DNA of 64,000 nucleotides from JAAFHB01 sp037133495 (lineage in GTDB: Bacteria; Bacteroidota; Bacteroidia; Bacteroidales; Prolixibacteraceae): the NCBI GenBank assembly GCA_037133495.1, contig JBAXOA010000005.1:1-64000 (forward strand). The letters are read 5' to 3'. The notes below the pieces were generated by a model that had not been told where the DNA came from, ran no database searches, and saw only the letters and a list, made by a program, of their open reading frames with translations. A program made the translations under genes and the position numbers. Positions 42,980-52,040 of the stretch are shown here, piece after piece. Every line of letters starts with the position of its first letter. Positions within the stretch are counted from its first letter, which is position 1.

Positions 42980-44407
42980 TCATCCATTCTTTGCCACTAA
43001 TCCAAGTTCCGCTCCTTTTATTAACATATACTGATAAGCCTCGTCGTAATTATTATGAATATCCCCTTCGAGGATAGCTTCTTTTATCGCAGTTTTGATA
43101 ATACCAATTTCGCGGCACGGCTGCAGATTGAAAACCTCCATGATAAGTTCCCCTGTTACAGGAGGCTGGAAATTCCGAAGTGCATCCCGCTCTTCAATAT
43201 CCTTTAACTTATCACGTACTAATTGAAAATTAGAAAGATAACGAATAACTTTATCGGGATTTTTTGAGGTGATATCCGCTTCACAAAGCGTCATCAGGTC
43301 ATCGATATCGTCACCCGCATCGAAGAGCAATCGCCGGACAGCCGAGTCGGTGACCTCTTCTTCAGACAAAACGATCGGACGCATATGAAGCGAAACCATC
43401 TTTTGCACATATTTAAGTTTCTCGTTGAGGGGAAGTTTCAGCCTGTCGAACATCGAAGGCAGCATCTTCTCTCCAACAAAGTTATGGGCATGAAAAGTCC
43501 ATCCTAATTTCGGATCGAACCTTTTGGTAACAGGTTTGGCGATATCGTGCAGCAAAGCAGACCAGCGCAGCCAAAGATTATCCGTATTTTTTGAAATCCG
43601 GTCAAGGACTTCGAGGGTGTGGTAGAAATTATCTTTATGGCCGATTCCATTTCTCGTCTCACGCCCCTTTAATTTCTGAACTTCAGGCAAGATAATAGAA
43701 AGCAAGCCTGTTTTTTCCAGTAATTTAAACCCGACAGAAGGGTTAACAGTGAGCATAATTTTATTGATCTCGTCGATAATCCGTTCTTTCGAGATGATTC
43801 CGATACGGCTGCATTGACTCTGAATGGCAGCAAGCGTTTTTTCTTCGATTATGAAATCAAGCTGTGCAGCGAAGCGAATAGCTCTCAACATTCTCAAAGG
43901 ATCGTCGGAGAAGGTGATTTCAGGTGCCAGCGGTGTTCTGATAATCTTATTTTCCAAATCACCAATCCCGTCAAAAGGATCAAGTAACTCCCCAAATCTA
44001 TTATTATTCAGACATATAGCCAACGCATTGATCGTAAAATCGCGTCGTTTTTGATCATCTTCGAGCGTTCCGTCTTCAACGATGGGTTTCCGGCTCTCCT
44101 GACGATAAGACTCACGACGCGCCCCAACGAATTCAAAATCAATATCATTAAACCGGAACATAGCCGTCCCGAAATTTTTATAGACTGTAACTTTAAGTCC
44201 GGGTTTCAATGCCGCTGCAACTTTGGTCGCCAAATCGATTCCGCTGCCAACAGTAACAACGTCAACGTCAAAGACTCCCCGTTTGCGTCCCAGAATTACA
44301 TCGCGAACAAAACCTCCTACGACATAAGTCTCCAAACCTTCCCGATCGGATACCTGACCGATTTGACTAAAAACCGGATGGGTGATATATTCTTTTAAAT
44401 TTTGCAC
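42980..44407 (-). CDS. cca: CCA-adding tRNA nucleotidyltransferase with HD domain
   Basis: 475 residues. The nucleotidyltransferase head has YVVGGFVRDVILGRKRGVFD (GG at 31-32) with the DVD metal ligands (47-49), RRDFTINALAI, DPFDGIGDLENKIIRTP and DPLRMLRAIRFAAQ, all standard for class II CCA enzymes. The HD domain (about 250-380) includes the metal-binding LLHDIAKP and a later LHMRPI. It builds or repairs the CCA end of tRNAs; the tRNA-His in this window has no encoded CCA and would need it. It is monocistronic, with its own TAACTTTG promoter. Confidence 0.95.
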   Translation of the reverse strand: MQNLKEYITHPVFSQIGQVSDREGLETYVVGGFVRDVILGRKRGVFDVDVVTVGSGIDLATKVAAALKPGLKVTVYKNFGTAMFRFNDIDFEFVGARRESYRQESRKPIVEDGTLEDDQKRRDFTINALAICLNNNRFGELLDPFDGIGDLENKIIRTPLAPEITFSDDPLRMLRAIRFAAQLDFIIEEKTLAAIQSQCSRIGIISKERIIDEINKIMLTVNPSVGFKLLEKTGLLSIILPEVQKLKGRETRNGIGHKDNFYHTLEVLDRISKNTDNLWLRWSALLHDIAKPVTKRFDPKLGWTFHAHNFVGEKMLPSMFDRLKLPLNEKLKYVQKMVSLHMRPIVLSEEEVTDSAVRRLLFDAGDDIDDLMTLCEADITSKNPDKVIRYLSNFQLVRDKLKDIEERDALRNFQPPVTGELIMEVFNLQPCREIGIIKTAIKEAILEGDIHNNYDEAYQYMLIKGAELGLVAKNG

Positions 44408-44435
44408 AAATTTGATTTATTCTTTGCTAATTCTG

Positions 44436-44468
44436 CAAAGTTAAGGATTCTGGGTTAAGTTGATCAAA
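44436..44468 (-). promoter_or_regulatory. Promoter of cca
   Basis: On the minus strand TAACTTTG lies at 44443-44436 and TTTG at 44468-44465, 21 bases apart, about 29 bases before the cca start. Confidence 0.55.
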
Positions 44469-44475
44469 AAGTTAA

Positions 44476-44620
44476 CAGGGAGAAGTGAAGAGTTAAGAGT
44501 TAACAGTTAACAGTGAAGAGTTAAGAGTTAACAGTGAAGAGTTAACAGTGAAAAGTGAAGAGTTAAAAGTTAACAGTGAAAAGTGAAGAGTTAAAAGTTA
44601 ACAGTGAAAAGTAAAAAAGT
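44476..44620. repeat. GTTAACAGTGAA / AGTGAAGAGTTAA simple-repeat tract
   Basis: About 145 bases made almost wholly of interleaved GTTAACAGTGAA and AGTGAAGAGTTAA words with small variations. No coding potential. It lies between the cca promoter and the murF 3' end. Confidence 0.8.
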
Positions 44621-44650
44621 GAATTATTTCCCAATCGCCTAATAGCCAAA

Positions 44651-44750
44651 TTCCCTAATAGCCTAAAAGCCTAAAGCCTAAAAGCCTAATTCCCTAATAG
44701 CCTAAAAGCCTAAAGCCTAAAAGCCTAATTCCCTAATCTCCTAACAGCCA
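44651..44750. repeat. 39-bp tandem repeat of GCCTAAAAGCCTAAA type
   Basis: Copies begin at 44651 and 44690 (identical, period 39) with a partial third at 44729; each consists of TTCCCTAATAGCCTAAAAG and further GCCTAAA words. It lies against the murF stop and has no coding potential. Confidence 0.85.
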
Positions 44751-44757
44751 GATCGCC

Positions 44758-46050
44758 TCACAATTTATCAATCACAGTCTCAAGTTTCATACCCCTTGAA
44801 CCTTTCAAAAGAAACAGGTAACCTTGTGGTTGAATGTGATCTAAACAACTGGATAATAGCACATTGTCGGAAAACACCCGGAAATTATCAGGAACCTGGC
44901 ATTTGGAAAATTCTAATCCTGCTAGCAAGACTAAATTAAGATTCATGTTCACAATGATATCCGCGATTTTCTGATGCTCCTCATGTGATGATTCGCCCAG
45001 TTCGAACATATCACCCAGAATAACACCTTTTAAGGATGCCTCAAAAGTCTCAAAATTCTCCAGGGCAGCCGACATGCTCGAAGGATTGGCATTATAGGCA
45101 TCCATGAGAACGCGGTTATGTGTCGTTTGAATAAATTGAGAGCGGTTATTTGAAGGTTGATATGCCTCGAGCGCCTCGACAATCTTATCAGGAGTAACAC
45201 CAAAATAATTTCCGATGCATACTGCTGCCATGGCATTCTCAAGATTATAGCCCCCGGCAAGGTTGGTTTTTATATAGCGCCATCCTTTAGGAAATTTGAC
45301 CTGAAAAACCATCATCGGTGATGACTGAAGCAGCTCGCCTTCAACTCCTTCACCTTCTTTAGCAGTCTTATAACTGATTTTCACGGCAGTTCCGGCCATC
45401 TCTCTCAAATGACCATTGGTTGAATTGAGGAAGATTTTTCCACCTTTCCTGTCAATAAAGCGATATAGTTCTGCCTTGGTTTTTTTAACACCCTCAAAGG
45501 AACCGAATCCTTCCAGATGCGCCTTCCCGACATTGGTAATCAGCCCAAAATCAGGTAATGCTATTTCGCATAAGGCGGCAATTTCACCGGGATGATTAGC
45601 TCCCATCTCAACTATACCCATCTGAGTTGAACTACTCATCGATAATAAGGTAAGCGGAACGCCGATATGATTATTCAGATTTCCTTTGGTATAATCGACC
45701 TTGAATTTCTTGGATAAAACTGCCTTAACCAGCTCTTTTGTAGTAGTCTTACCGTTTGTGCCGGTGACGGCGATAATCGGGATTCCAAGCTGAACCCTGT
45801 GGTAGCGCGACAACTCCTGGAGGACCGTCAGTACATCATCCACAAGAATATAACGATCACTGATTTTATATTTAGCCTCATCGATTACGGCATATGCTGC
45901 TCCATCATTTAAAGCGGACGCTGCATAAATATTTCCGTTGAAATTATCCCCCTTCAAGGCGAAAAAAAGAGCATTCTTTGCAACGTGCCTGCTATCAGTC
46001 GATATGACAGGATGTTTTAAAAAAATCTCATATAATTCACTGATTGACAT
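44758..46050 (-). CDS. murF: UDP-MurNAc-tripeptide--D-Ala-D-Ala ligase
   Basis: 430 residues, ATP-dependent Mur ligase. STDSRHVAKNALFFALKGDN is the MurF-specific N-terminal substrate domain, VTGTNGKTTTKELV is the P-loop (GTNGKT at 97-102), then GIVEMGANHPGEIA, ITNVGKAHLEGFGS, GGYNLENAMAAVCIG and DAYNANPSSMSAALENF complete the three domains. It adds D-Ala-D-Ala to the peptidoglycan precursor in the cytoplasm. It follows the gldJ-like gene on the same strand, an arrangement conserved in Bacteroidota, but a terminator between them implies a separate promoter. Confidence 0.95.
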   Translation of the reverse strand: MSISELYEIFLKHPVISTDSRHVAKNALFFALKGDNFNGNIYAASALNDGAAYAVIDEAKYKISDRYILVDDVLTVLQELSRYHRVQLGIPIIAVTGTNGKTTTKELVKAVLSKKFKVDYTKGNLNNHIGVPLTLLSMSSSTQMGIVEMGANHPGEIAALCEIALPDFGLITNVGKAHLEGFGSFEGVKKTKAELYRFIDRKGGKIFLNSTNGHLREMAGTAVKISYKTAKEGEGVEGELLQSSPMMVFQVKFPKGWRYIKTNLAGGYNLENAMAAVCIGNYFGVTPDKIVEALEAYQPSNNRSQFIQTTHNRVLMDAYNANPSSMSAALENFETFEASLKGVILGDMFELGESSHEEHQKIADIIVNMNLNLVLLAGLEFSKCQVPDNFRVFSDNVLLSSCLDHIQPQGYLFLLKGSRGMKLETVIDKL

Positions 46051-46066
46051 AGACTTGACTTTAATT

Positions 46067-46097
46067 AAAAAACCTCATTTTTCGAATGAGGTTTTTT
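46067..46097 (-). terminator. Intrinsic terminator after the gldJ-like gene
   Basis: AAAAAACCTCATT (46067-46079) and AATGAGGTTTTTT (46085-46097) pair perfectly around a 5-base loop; A- and T-runs on both sides make it effective in either direction. It lies 23 bases after the gldJ-like stop. Confidence 0.85.
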
Positions 46098-46119
46098 TTG
46101 TATTTTCAGGTTTTAATTC

Positions 46120-47571
46120 CTATTGTGCATTCGAATCGCCAAGATGGGTCATAGCACATCTGAAACCAAGATCATTGCTCGACTTTCTTTCATCCATGAA
46201 TCTGCGGGTTCCGGGTCCCAGCCAATAAGTACGGTCTCTCCAGCTTCCGCCTTTGTAAACGCGGCTGTGATCTGAAATCCTGGACATCATTGAGTTACCG
46301 GCTCCCGAAGCGTACATCAGACCAGTTGACAATGAGTCTGAATTACTTTTCCAGTCATCAGTGTCGGAGATAGTGGACTGAGCATCACCATCTTTGAAAT
46401 TTGTATAATTGGCTACAGTATCCTTTACTAGCTCTCCGTATTTATTTTTAATCATTTTGCCATCAGTACCGCGGCGGAAATTGGTATAAACATTACCTCT
46501 CAGCGGCTGGAATTCGTTCACTGCCATAGACGAATATGGACGATAAACATCCTGCACCCATTCATTAACATTTCCTGCCATGCAATACAGCCCATAATTA
46601 TTTGGCTGAAAGGAAGTTACCGGAGCAGTTATTTCAAACCCATCATTCAGAAAACCTGCAACACCCATATAGTCACCTCGTCCTCTTACATTATTGGCCA
46701 TCATAACACCCCTGTTTTTCTTATCGCTGTTGCGGATCTGGTTGCCGTTCCAAGGATAAATACGGCGTTCAAGAACGACTTCTTCTTCAGTATTTCCAAC
46801 CAAACCAAGCGCGGCATATTCCCATTCGGCTTCAGTTGGAAGTCTGTAACGAGGCATCAGAATACCATCCGATATTGTTACCCTACGATTTCCTCCATCC
46901 TTACTCAGATTCTTAATTGGACGTTTCCCTTCAACACCATCATAAACTCCATTGAGATAACCATCAGAAGTAAAAACCTTATCACCGGTCTGAGCAAGAT
47001 CAGGATCTAATTTTTGTTTGTCAATAAGAATTCCTTCGTTGGCCCTGTCGGTTCTCCATTTACAAAATTTATCAGCCTGCACCCAACTAACACCTACTAC
47101 AGGATACTCCGAATAGGCAGCATGCCGAAGGTAATTCTCAAGATAAGGCTCATTATAAGACAGTTCGCTGCGCCACACCAAGGTATCGGGGACAGCAGCT
47201 TTGTTGACTTCGAGGTCAGTTGGGAAAACACGCTTCAGCCAATAAAGATATTCCCGCCAGTCGATATTGCGAACCTCTGTCTCGTCCATATAAAATGAAG
47301 CAACTGTAACTCTGCGCGGAATATTATTCCCGTCAAACATTACATCCTGCTCTACACGTCCCATTGCAAAAGTACCACCCTGAATATAAACCAATCCGGG
47401 ACCGGCACTCTGCGAATATCCGGAACGGTATTCAAATCCTCCGTTTTTAGGGTCGTTGTAAGCCCACCCGGTTGTCGATGAAGCATTCTTTTTTTTCTTC
47501 CCTTTGATTAAACTACATGAGGATATAATCAGCAAACTTATAAATAGATAAATAAAAATTTTGAGCTTCAT
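46120..47571 (-). CDS. gldJ: GldJ-type lipoprotein (SUMF1/FGE fold), T9SS/gliding-associated
   Basis: 483 residues with a lipoprotein signal (LFISLLIISSCS; Cys19). TGWAYNDPKNGGFEYRSG and GPGLVYIQGGTFAMGRVEQD near the N-terminus are typical of GldJ. The formylglycine-generating-enzyme-like fold follows (VPDTLVWRSELSYNEPYLEN, YPVVGVSWVQADKFCKWRTD, YRLPTEAEWEYAALG, MAGNVNEWVQDVYRP, GGSWRDRTYWLGPGTRRFMD, LGFRCA). GldJ/GldK lipoproteins support the type IX secretion machinery, and GldJ stabilises GldK in gliding species; whether this organism glides cannot be told. The neighbours murF (downstream) and porU (divergent) are the usual ones. Confidence 0.88.
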   Translation of the reverse strand: MKLKIFIYLFISLLIISSCSLIKGKKKKNASSTTGWAYNDPKNGGFEYRSGYSQSAGPGLVYIQGGTFAMGRVEQDVMFDGNNIPRRVTVASFYMDETEVRNIDWREYLYWLKRVFPTDLEVNKAAVPDTLVWRSELSYNEPYLENYLRHAAYSEYPVVGVSWVQADKFCKWRTDRANEGILIDKQKLDPDLAQTGDKVFTSDGYLNGVYDGVEGKRPIKNLSKDGGNRRVTISDGILMPRYRLPTEAEWEYAALGLVGNTEEEVVLERRIYPWNGNQIRNSDKKNRGVMMANNVRGRGDYMGVAGFLNDGFEITAPVTSFQPNNYGLYCMAGNVNEWVQDVYRPYSSMAVNEFQPLRGNVYTNFRRGTDGKMIKNKYGELVKDTVANYTNFKDGDAQSTISDTDDWKSNSDSLSTGLMYASGAGNSMMSRISDHSRVYKGGSWRDRTYWLGPGTRRFMDERKSSNDLGFRCAMTHLGDSNAQ

Positions 47572-47609
47572 ATTGCGATGTCGTTTAAATTCACTTTAAA
47601 TTTAAAGTA

Positions 47610-47617
47610 CAAATATA
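47610..47617 (-). promoter_or_regulatory. -7 box TATATTTG ahead of gldJ
   Basis: TATATTTG on the minus strand, 39 bases before the gldJ-like start; no clear -33 TTG at normal spacing. Confidence 0.45.
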
Positions 47618-47724
47618 ATTATAAATCAAATCTTTTAATCCGGCAGCCAGCCTGATTTACAAGATTCCTTTGTAAAGTAATAAAACGTTACAAATATATT
47701 GGAAAATATCGAAATTATGATGTT

Positions 47725-47732
47725 TAATTTTG
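47725..47732 (+). promoter_or_regulatory. -7 box TAATTTTG ahead of porU
   Basis: TAATTTTG fits TAnnTTTG, 42 bases before the start at 47774; a TTG at 47699-47701 is 23 bases away, slightly long. Confidence 0.45.
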
Positions 47733-47773
47733 TGATTTGATTTAAGAGCAGTAATATTGATTGACATTTTTTA

Positions 47774-50700
47774 ATGAGAACTGATAATATGAACCGGCTG
47801 CTAATTTTTCTAATTTTGCTTTCGGGTCAGATTATGTTCGCTTTTAACCTAAAATCCTCACCGGTTGTCAATTCAGTCCTTTCATCGGGTAAGTGGATAA
47901 AAGCACAAACAAGTCAGTCGGGGCTACACCAAATCACTTTTAGTGCACTAAGATCGATGGGTTTTCATGCACCTCAACAAGTAAACATTTTTGGTTTTCC
48001 TCCGGGACAGCTTCCTCAAATGAATAATATTCCTTCACCCGATGATCTCACGCCCTTCAGAACATGGCAGACCAAAGACAAGCAGCAGAATGATTGTTAC
48101 ATGATTTATATACCTGAAAGCACAACCTGGGAATTCGATCATGGTTCTCAATCTTTTATCCATCACCTTAATCCCTTTGCGCAAGGACGAACATTTCTTT
48201 ACCTTACCGAAACAAATGGAACAGCCCAATCGATACCAATGGCATCATTACTGTCCGCAAACCCTGAAGCGGTCGTAAACGAATTCGATAATTATGAATT
48301 TTATGAGGAGGAGAAATACAATCTTATCGAAACAGGAAGTCGATGGTTCTCTGCACTACTGACCCCGGCCATCCCATTTAACCAGACTTTTAAATTTGCT
48401 GATCATGTTATTAATGAGCCTGTTAATCTAGCATTTTCCGTAGCTGCCAGATGCGAATCTTCTTCTGCCTTAAGCTTATCGGTCAATAATGCAACGACCG
48501 AAACACTCAGTTTTGCCCCGTATTCCAACTTCGCGGAGGCAGATTTTGCAGCTCTTAGTGAGCGCTTCATCTCAAAAACATTCATTGGCGATGATCTCAG
48601 TTTATCGTTCAAATTTAACGCTGCGGCCAATGGGATGTGCTGGCTTGATTTTATCAGGGTTCAGACCCGTTGCCAGCTAAAGATGCAGAGCGGGCAACTC
48701 CTTTTTCGCGACAGCCGCTCGGCAGAATCGGGAAAAATTACTGAATTCAGAGTTGGCAATGCAATTAACGGTCTTAAAATATGGGAGATCACAAATCCTT
48801 TAAAACCAATTGAAATCCCGTCAATAACAGCTTTAAGCACCCTTTCCTTTAAAGTATTGACTGATTCGCTTCGCCAATTTGCCGCCTTTAATCCATTGTC
48901 CGATTTCCCCGGAATAGAAAAAGTTGAAGAAATCAACAATCAAAATCTTCATGGTCTCTCCACGCCCGACATGGTGATCGTTACTTACGCCGGATTTCAG
49001 CCTGAAGCCGAACGCCTCGCAACCTTTCATCGGCAAAATGAAGGTTTGGAGGTGAGCGTCATTAATTGTTCACAGATCTTCAACGAGTTTTCGGGAGGTA
49101 TTTCCGATGTGACGGCTATCCGCAATTTCGTACGTTTTCTCTATCGTAAATCACTGAATAACAATACATCTAAATTAAAATATCTCCTGTTGTTGGGAAA
49201 AGGAACGTATGATAATGTTCATCCGAACTCGGTGGATAACCCTTGTTTTATTCCAACATGGCAATCAGAAAGCTCAATGAATCCAGTTGCCTCCTTTGTT
49301 TCCGATGACTATTTCGGTTTGCTTGGAGACGATGAAGGCCAACAAAAAGGGATTGTTGATATTGGTATTGGCAGGATTCCTTGTGTCAGTGCTGCCGAGG
49401 CAAAGGTTGCTGTCGATAAAACGCTTCATTACAGTTCCGTTTCGACCCTTGGCGAATGGCGAAATATCGTTTGTTTTGTTGGAGACGACGAAGATAATAA
49501 CATCCATGTTGCCAATTCAGAGCAGCTTGCAAATTTCGTAAACCTTAATTATCCCTCTTTTTATACCGATAAAATTTATCTTGACGCTTTTAAAGAAGAG
49601 TCGGTACCGGATAAGCGTTATCCAGGAGTAAATATCGCGCTTAACAACCGGATAAAAGAGGGAGCTTTGATTGTAAATTATATCGGCCATGCCAACGAAG
49701 AGGGGCTGGCTCACGAAAAAATACTGACAATCAGCGATATAGATAGCTGGAGCAATATTGATAAAATGCCGGTATTCGTTACAGCCACCTGCGAATTCAG
49801 CAGATGGGATCTGAAAAATAAGCAGTCAGCCGGCGAACATGTTCTTTTTAATAAGGCTGGAGGCGGTGTTGCCCTTTTTTCGACTACCCGGCTGGTTTAT
49901 TCCTCCTCTAACTTTGAGATCAATAAAAGTTTTTTTAAATACGCGTTTGAGACAGATAAAGATGGCCATAATCTTCGAATGGGAGACATCATCCGCCTCG
50001 CCAAAATGGAATCCGGAGGAACTGTCAACGCCTTAAAATTTGCATTGCTGGGCGATCCCGCTCTTCAGATCAGCGACCCAAAATACAATGTTAAAACACT
50101 GGAAATCAATAGTCAGCCAGCAGAACAATTGACAGATACCCTAAAACCGCTCTCCCTTGTTTCAGTCTGGGGCGAGATTCGGGATACAAAAGGGGTCAAA
50201 TTAAGCGGATATAACGGGATGCTGTTCCATGCCATTTATGACAAACCAGCCGTAACCATTACGCTCGGGAATAACGGTCAGTCGCCGTTCAACTACACCG
50301 TGCAAAACTCGATTCTCTTTAAAGGTAACGTCACTGTGAAAAACGGGGAGTTTGCCTATTCATTTAAAATACCGAAAGAGATTAGCAGCAAGGCTGGAAA
50401 TGGCCTGATCAGGTATTATTCCAGCGATTCCAGCAGCGATGCAGCCGGTAGCTTTAACAATTTACTGCTGGGTGGAAGTCCGAATACGGTATCCGGCGAT
50501 ATCACCGGACCGACAGTCAGGCTATACCTCGACAACGAAAATTTCAAGAGTGTCGATCAGGTTTCAAAAGCCCCTTTGCTGATCGCGTATCTTGAAGACG
50601 ATTCGGGAATCAACACTTCAGGTGCCGGTATTGGACATGATATTACAGTGATTCCGGACAACGAGACCGGCAAAATGATGACGCTTAACGACTACTTTCA

Positions 50701-51151
50701 ATCCGGGAAAGACGCATACAAAAATGGGAAAGTACTTTTTCAGCTACCCGATTTCACCGACGGGGAGCACACCCTGAAATTTAAAGTCTGGGATTTGGCC
50801 AATAATGCAACAGAGGTTGCGATAAATTTTCAGGTGAAATCGCAAATTGTCATCCGGGAATTAACTGCCTTTCCAAATCCGGCCCGAGAATTTACAGATA
50901 TCGTCGTCGAACACAACCGTTTTGGGGAGAAGATGACCGTTCAGATTGAGATTTTCACACAACAGGGAGTTCTTATTGATCAGATCAAGACAGATTCCGG
51001 ATCAAGCGGGTTTAATACATTGCCAATCAGATGGAATCCAGGCGCGAATAACCGGAAGCCTGTGGCCGGAATTTATCATTTCAGGGTTCGGATTACAACT
51101 GCCGACGGATCTGCTGCTATTAAAACCGGTCAGTTGATTCTGACCCATTAG
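47774..51151 (+). CDS. porU: Type IX secretion system sortase PorU
   Basis: 1125 residues with a signal peptide (RLLIFLILLSGQIMFA); the ATG at 47789 is an alternative start that brings the signal closer to the N-terminus. The gingipain-like C25 domain (about 400-775) has YLLLLGKGTYDN, VNYIGHANEEGLAHE (catalytic His639) and FVTATCEFSRWD (catalytic Cys673). The C-terminus (about 1035-1125, TAFPNPAREFTDIVV ... AGIYHFRVRI) is the type A sorting-domain-like fold that PorU keeps. On the cell surface PorU removes the C-terminal signal from T9SS cargo and attaches A-LPS. It is divergent from gldJ, as in other Bacteroidota. Candidate cargo in this window would include the M6 protease if its missing end carries a CTD. 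Confidence 0.95.
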   Translation: MRTDNMNRLLIFLILLSGQIMFAFNLKSSPVVNSVLSSGKWIKAQTSQSGLHQITFSALRSMGFHAPQQVNIFGFPPGQLPQMNNIPSPDDLTPFRTWQTKDKQQNDCYMIYIPESTTWEFDHGSQSFIHHLNPFAQGRTFLYLTETNGTAQSIPMASLLSANPEAVVNEFDNYEFYEEEKYNLIETGSRWFSALLTPAIPFNQTFKFADHVINEPVNLAFSVAARCESSSALSLSVNNATTETLSFAPYSNFAEADFAALSERFISKTFIGDDLSLSFKFNAAANGMCWLDFIRVQTRCQLKMQSGQLLFRDSRSAESGKITEFRVGNAINGLKIWEITNPLKPIEIPSITALSTLSFKVLTDSLRQFAAFNPLSDFPGIEKVEEINNQNLHGLSTPDMVIVTYAGFQPEAERLATFHRQNEGLEVSVINCSQIFNEFSGGISDVTAIRNFVRFLYRKSLNNNTSKLKYLLLLGKGTYDNVHPNSVDNPCFIPTWQSESSMNPVASFVSDDYFGLLGDDEGQQKGIVDIGIGRIPCVSAAEAKVAVDKTLHYSSVSTLGEWRNIVCFVGDDEDNNIHVANSEQLANFVNLNYPSFYTDKIYLDAFKEESVPDKRYPGVNIALNNRIKEGALIVNYIGHANEEGLAHEKILTISDIDSWSNIDKMPVFVTATCEFSRWDLKNKQSAGEHVLFNKAGGGVALFSTTRLVYSSSNFEINKSFFKYAFETDKDGHNLRMGDIIRLAKMESGGTVNALKFALLGDPALQISDPKYNVKTLEINSQPAEQLTDTLKPLSLVSVWGEIRDTKGVKLSGYNGMLFHAIYDKPAVTITLGNNGQSPFNYTVQNSILFKGNVTVKNGEFAYSFKIPKEISSKAGNGLIRYYSSDSSSDAAGSFNNLLLGGSPNTVSGDITGPTVRLYLDNENFKSVDQVSKAPLLIAYLEDDSGINTSGAGIGHDITVIPDNETGKMMTLNDYFQSGKDAYKNGKVLFQLPDFTDGEHTLKFKVWDLANNATEVAINFQVKSQIVIRELTAFPNPAREFTDIVVEHNRFGEKMTVQIEIFTQQGVLIDQIKTDSGSSGFNTLPIRWNPGANNRKPVAGIYHFRVRITTADGSAAIKTGQLILTH

Positions 51152-51187
51152 AACGTTAATGCCGGAATCAAACAGCCCGTAGCTTTT

Positions 51188-51218
51188 TTTGATTAGCAAT
51201 TTAGTTACGTTATCTTTG
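51188..51218 (+). promoter_or_regulatory. Promoter of ispF
   Basis: TTTG at 51188-51191 and TATCTTTG at 51211-51218, spaced 19 bases, an ideal Bacteroidota promoter; the start codon is 49 bases downstream. Confidence 0.7.
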
Positions 51219-51267
51219 CAGAAAGTGCATTACAATAAGCAGCAAATAATTACAAAACTTAAATACA

Positions 51268-51750
51268 ATGAGTTATCGGATCGGACTAGGTTATGATGTT
51301 CATCGGTTGGCCGAAGGAGAGTCACTTTGGCTTGGTGGTATTCTGATTCCCCATCACAAAGGACTGGTTGCTCATTCTGATGGAGATGTTTTGCTTCATG
51401 CCATTTGTGATGCGCTTCTCGGAGCGGCAAAACTTCGGGATATCGGGTTCCATTTCCCCGATACTTCTTCTGAATTCAAAAACATCGACAGCAAGATTTT
51501 ACTGACTGAAACTTACCGCCTTGTAAACGAAAAAGGATTCAAACTTGTGAATCTCGATGCAACAATATCCGCACAGCAGCCTAAGCTGAAAGACTACATC
51601 CCTGAAATGGAATCAATTATTGCTGAGGTACTTAAAACAGATGCAACCGCAATTAATATTAAGGCTACGACGACCGAAAAACTTGGTTTCGAAGGACGGG
51701 AAGAGGGGATTTCGGTGCAGGCTATCGTGTTAATTGAGAAAATAAAATAA
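51268..51750 (+). CDS. ispF: 2-C-methyl-D-erythritol 2,4-cyclodiphosphate synthase
   Basis: 160 residues, full family length. RIGLGYDVHRLAEGESLWLG carries the metal ligands Asp and His (DVH); HHKGLVAHSDGDVLLHAICD adds the second His and the HSDGDV signature; GAAKLRDIGFHFPDT, NLDATISAQQPKL and IKATTTEKLGFEGREEGISV (Thr-Glu-Lys near the substrate) complete the motif set. It forms the cyclodiphosphate in the MEP isoprenoid pathway as a trimer in the cytoplasm. It has its own strong promoter after porU and stands alone. Confidence 0.97.
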   Translation: MSYRIGLGYDVHRLAEGESLWLGGILIPHHKGLVAHSDGDVLLHAICDALLGAAKLRDIGFHFPDTSSEFKNIDSKILLTETYRLVNEKGFKLVNLDATISAQQPKLKDYIPEMESIIAEVLKTDATAINIKATTTEKLGFEGREEGISVQAIVLIEKIK

Positions 51751-51797
51751 CCCGGAATACCACGGAATTAATTAATGGTCAATTAATAATGATCAAA

Positions 51798-52040
51798 TTA
51801 CAATGATCTTTTTCTTAGTTTATTCAACAGAATAATTACTGCAAAAAACACCATCAACCCAATGATTGAAAAATAGAGTCCAAAATTGCTGAATGATTCA
51901 AGATAAAAGTCCCAGAAATCAGCTTTAAATGGATTGCTGAAGTGGATGAACGAATCAATTAAAGCATAGGCACTTCGTAAAAACACAAGTATTCCCAACG
52001 AAATTGCTATTGACATTAAGTAATAAGAAACTGTTTTCAT
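51798..52040 (-). CDS. Small two-helix membrane protein, unknown function
   Basis: 80 residues with two membrane segments (about 7-27 and 51-72), a short aromatic loop (NPFKADFWDFYLESFSNFG) between them and a basic end (NKLRKRSL), probably with both termini in the cytoplasm. I recognise no family. It is convergent with ispF (47-base gap) and has 724 non-coding bases behind it. Confidence 0.55.
   Translation of the reverse strand: MKTVSYYLMSIAISLGILVFLRSAYALIDSFIHFSNPFKADFWDFYLESFSNFGLYFSIIGLMVFFAVIILLNKLRKRSL

Noticed and set aside
44476..44750. Possible CRISPR array
   Set aside because: The units are directly adjacent low-complexity words with no unique spacers and no cas genes.
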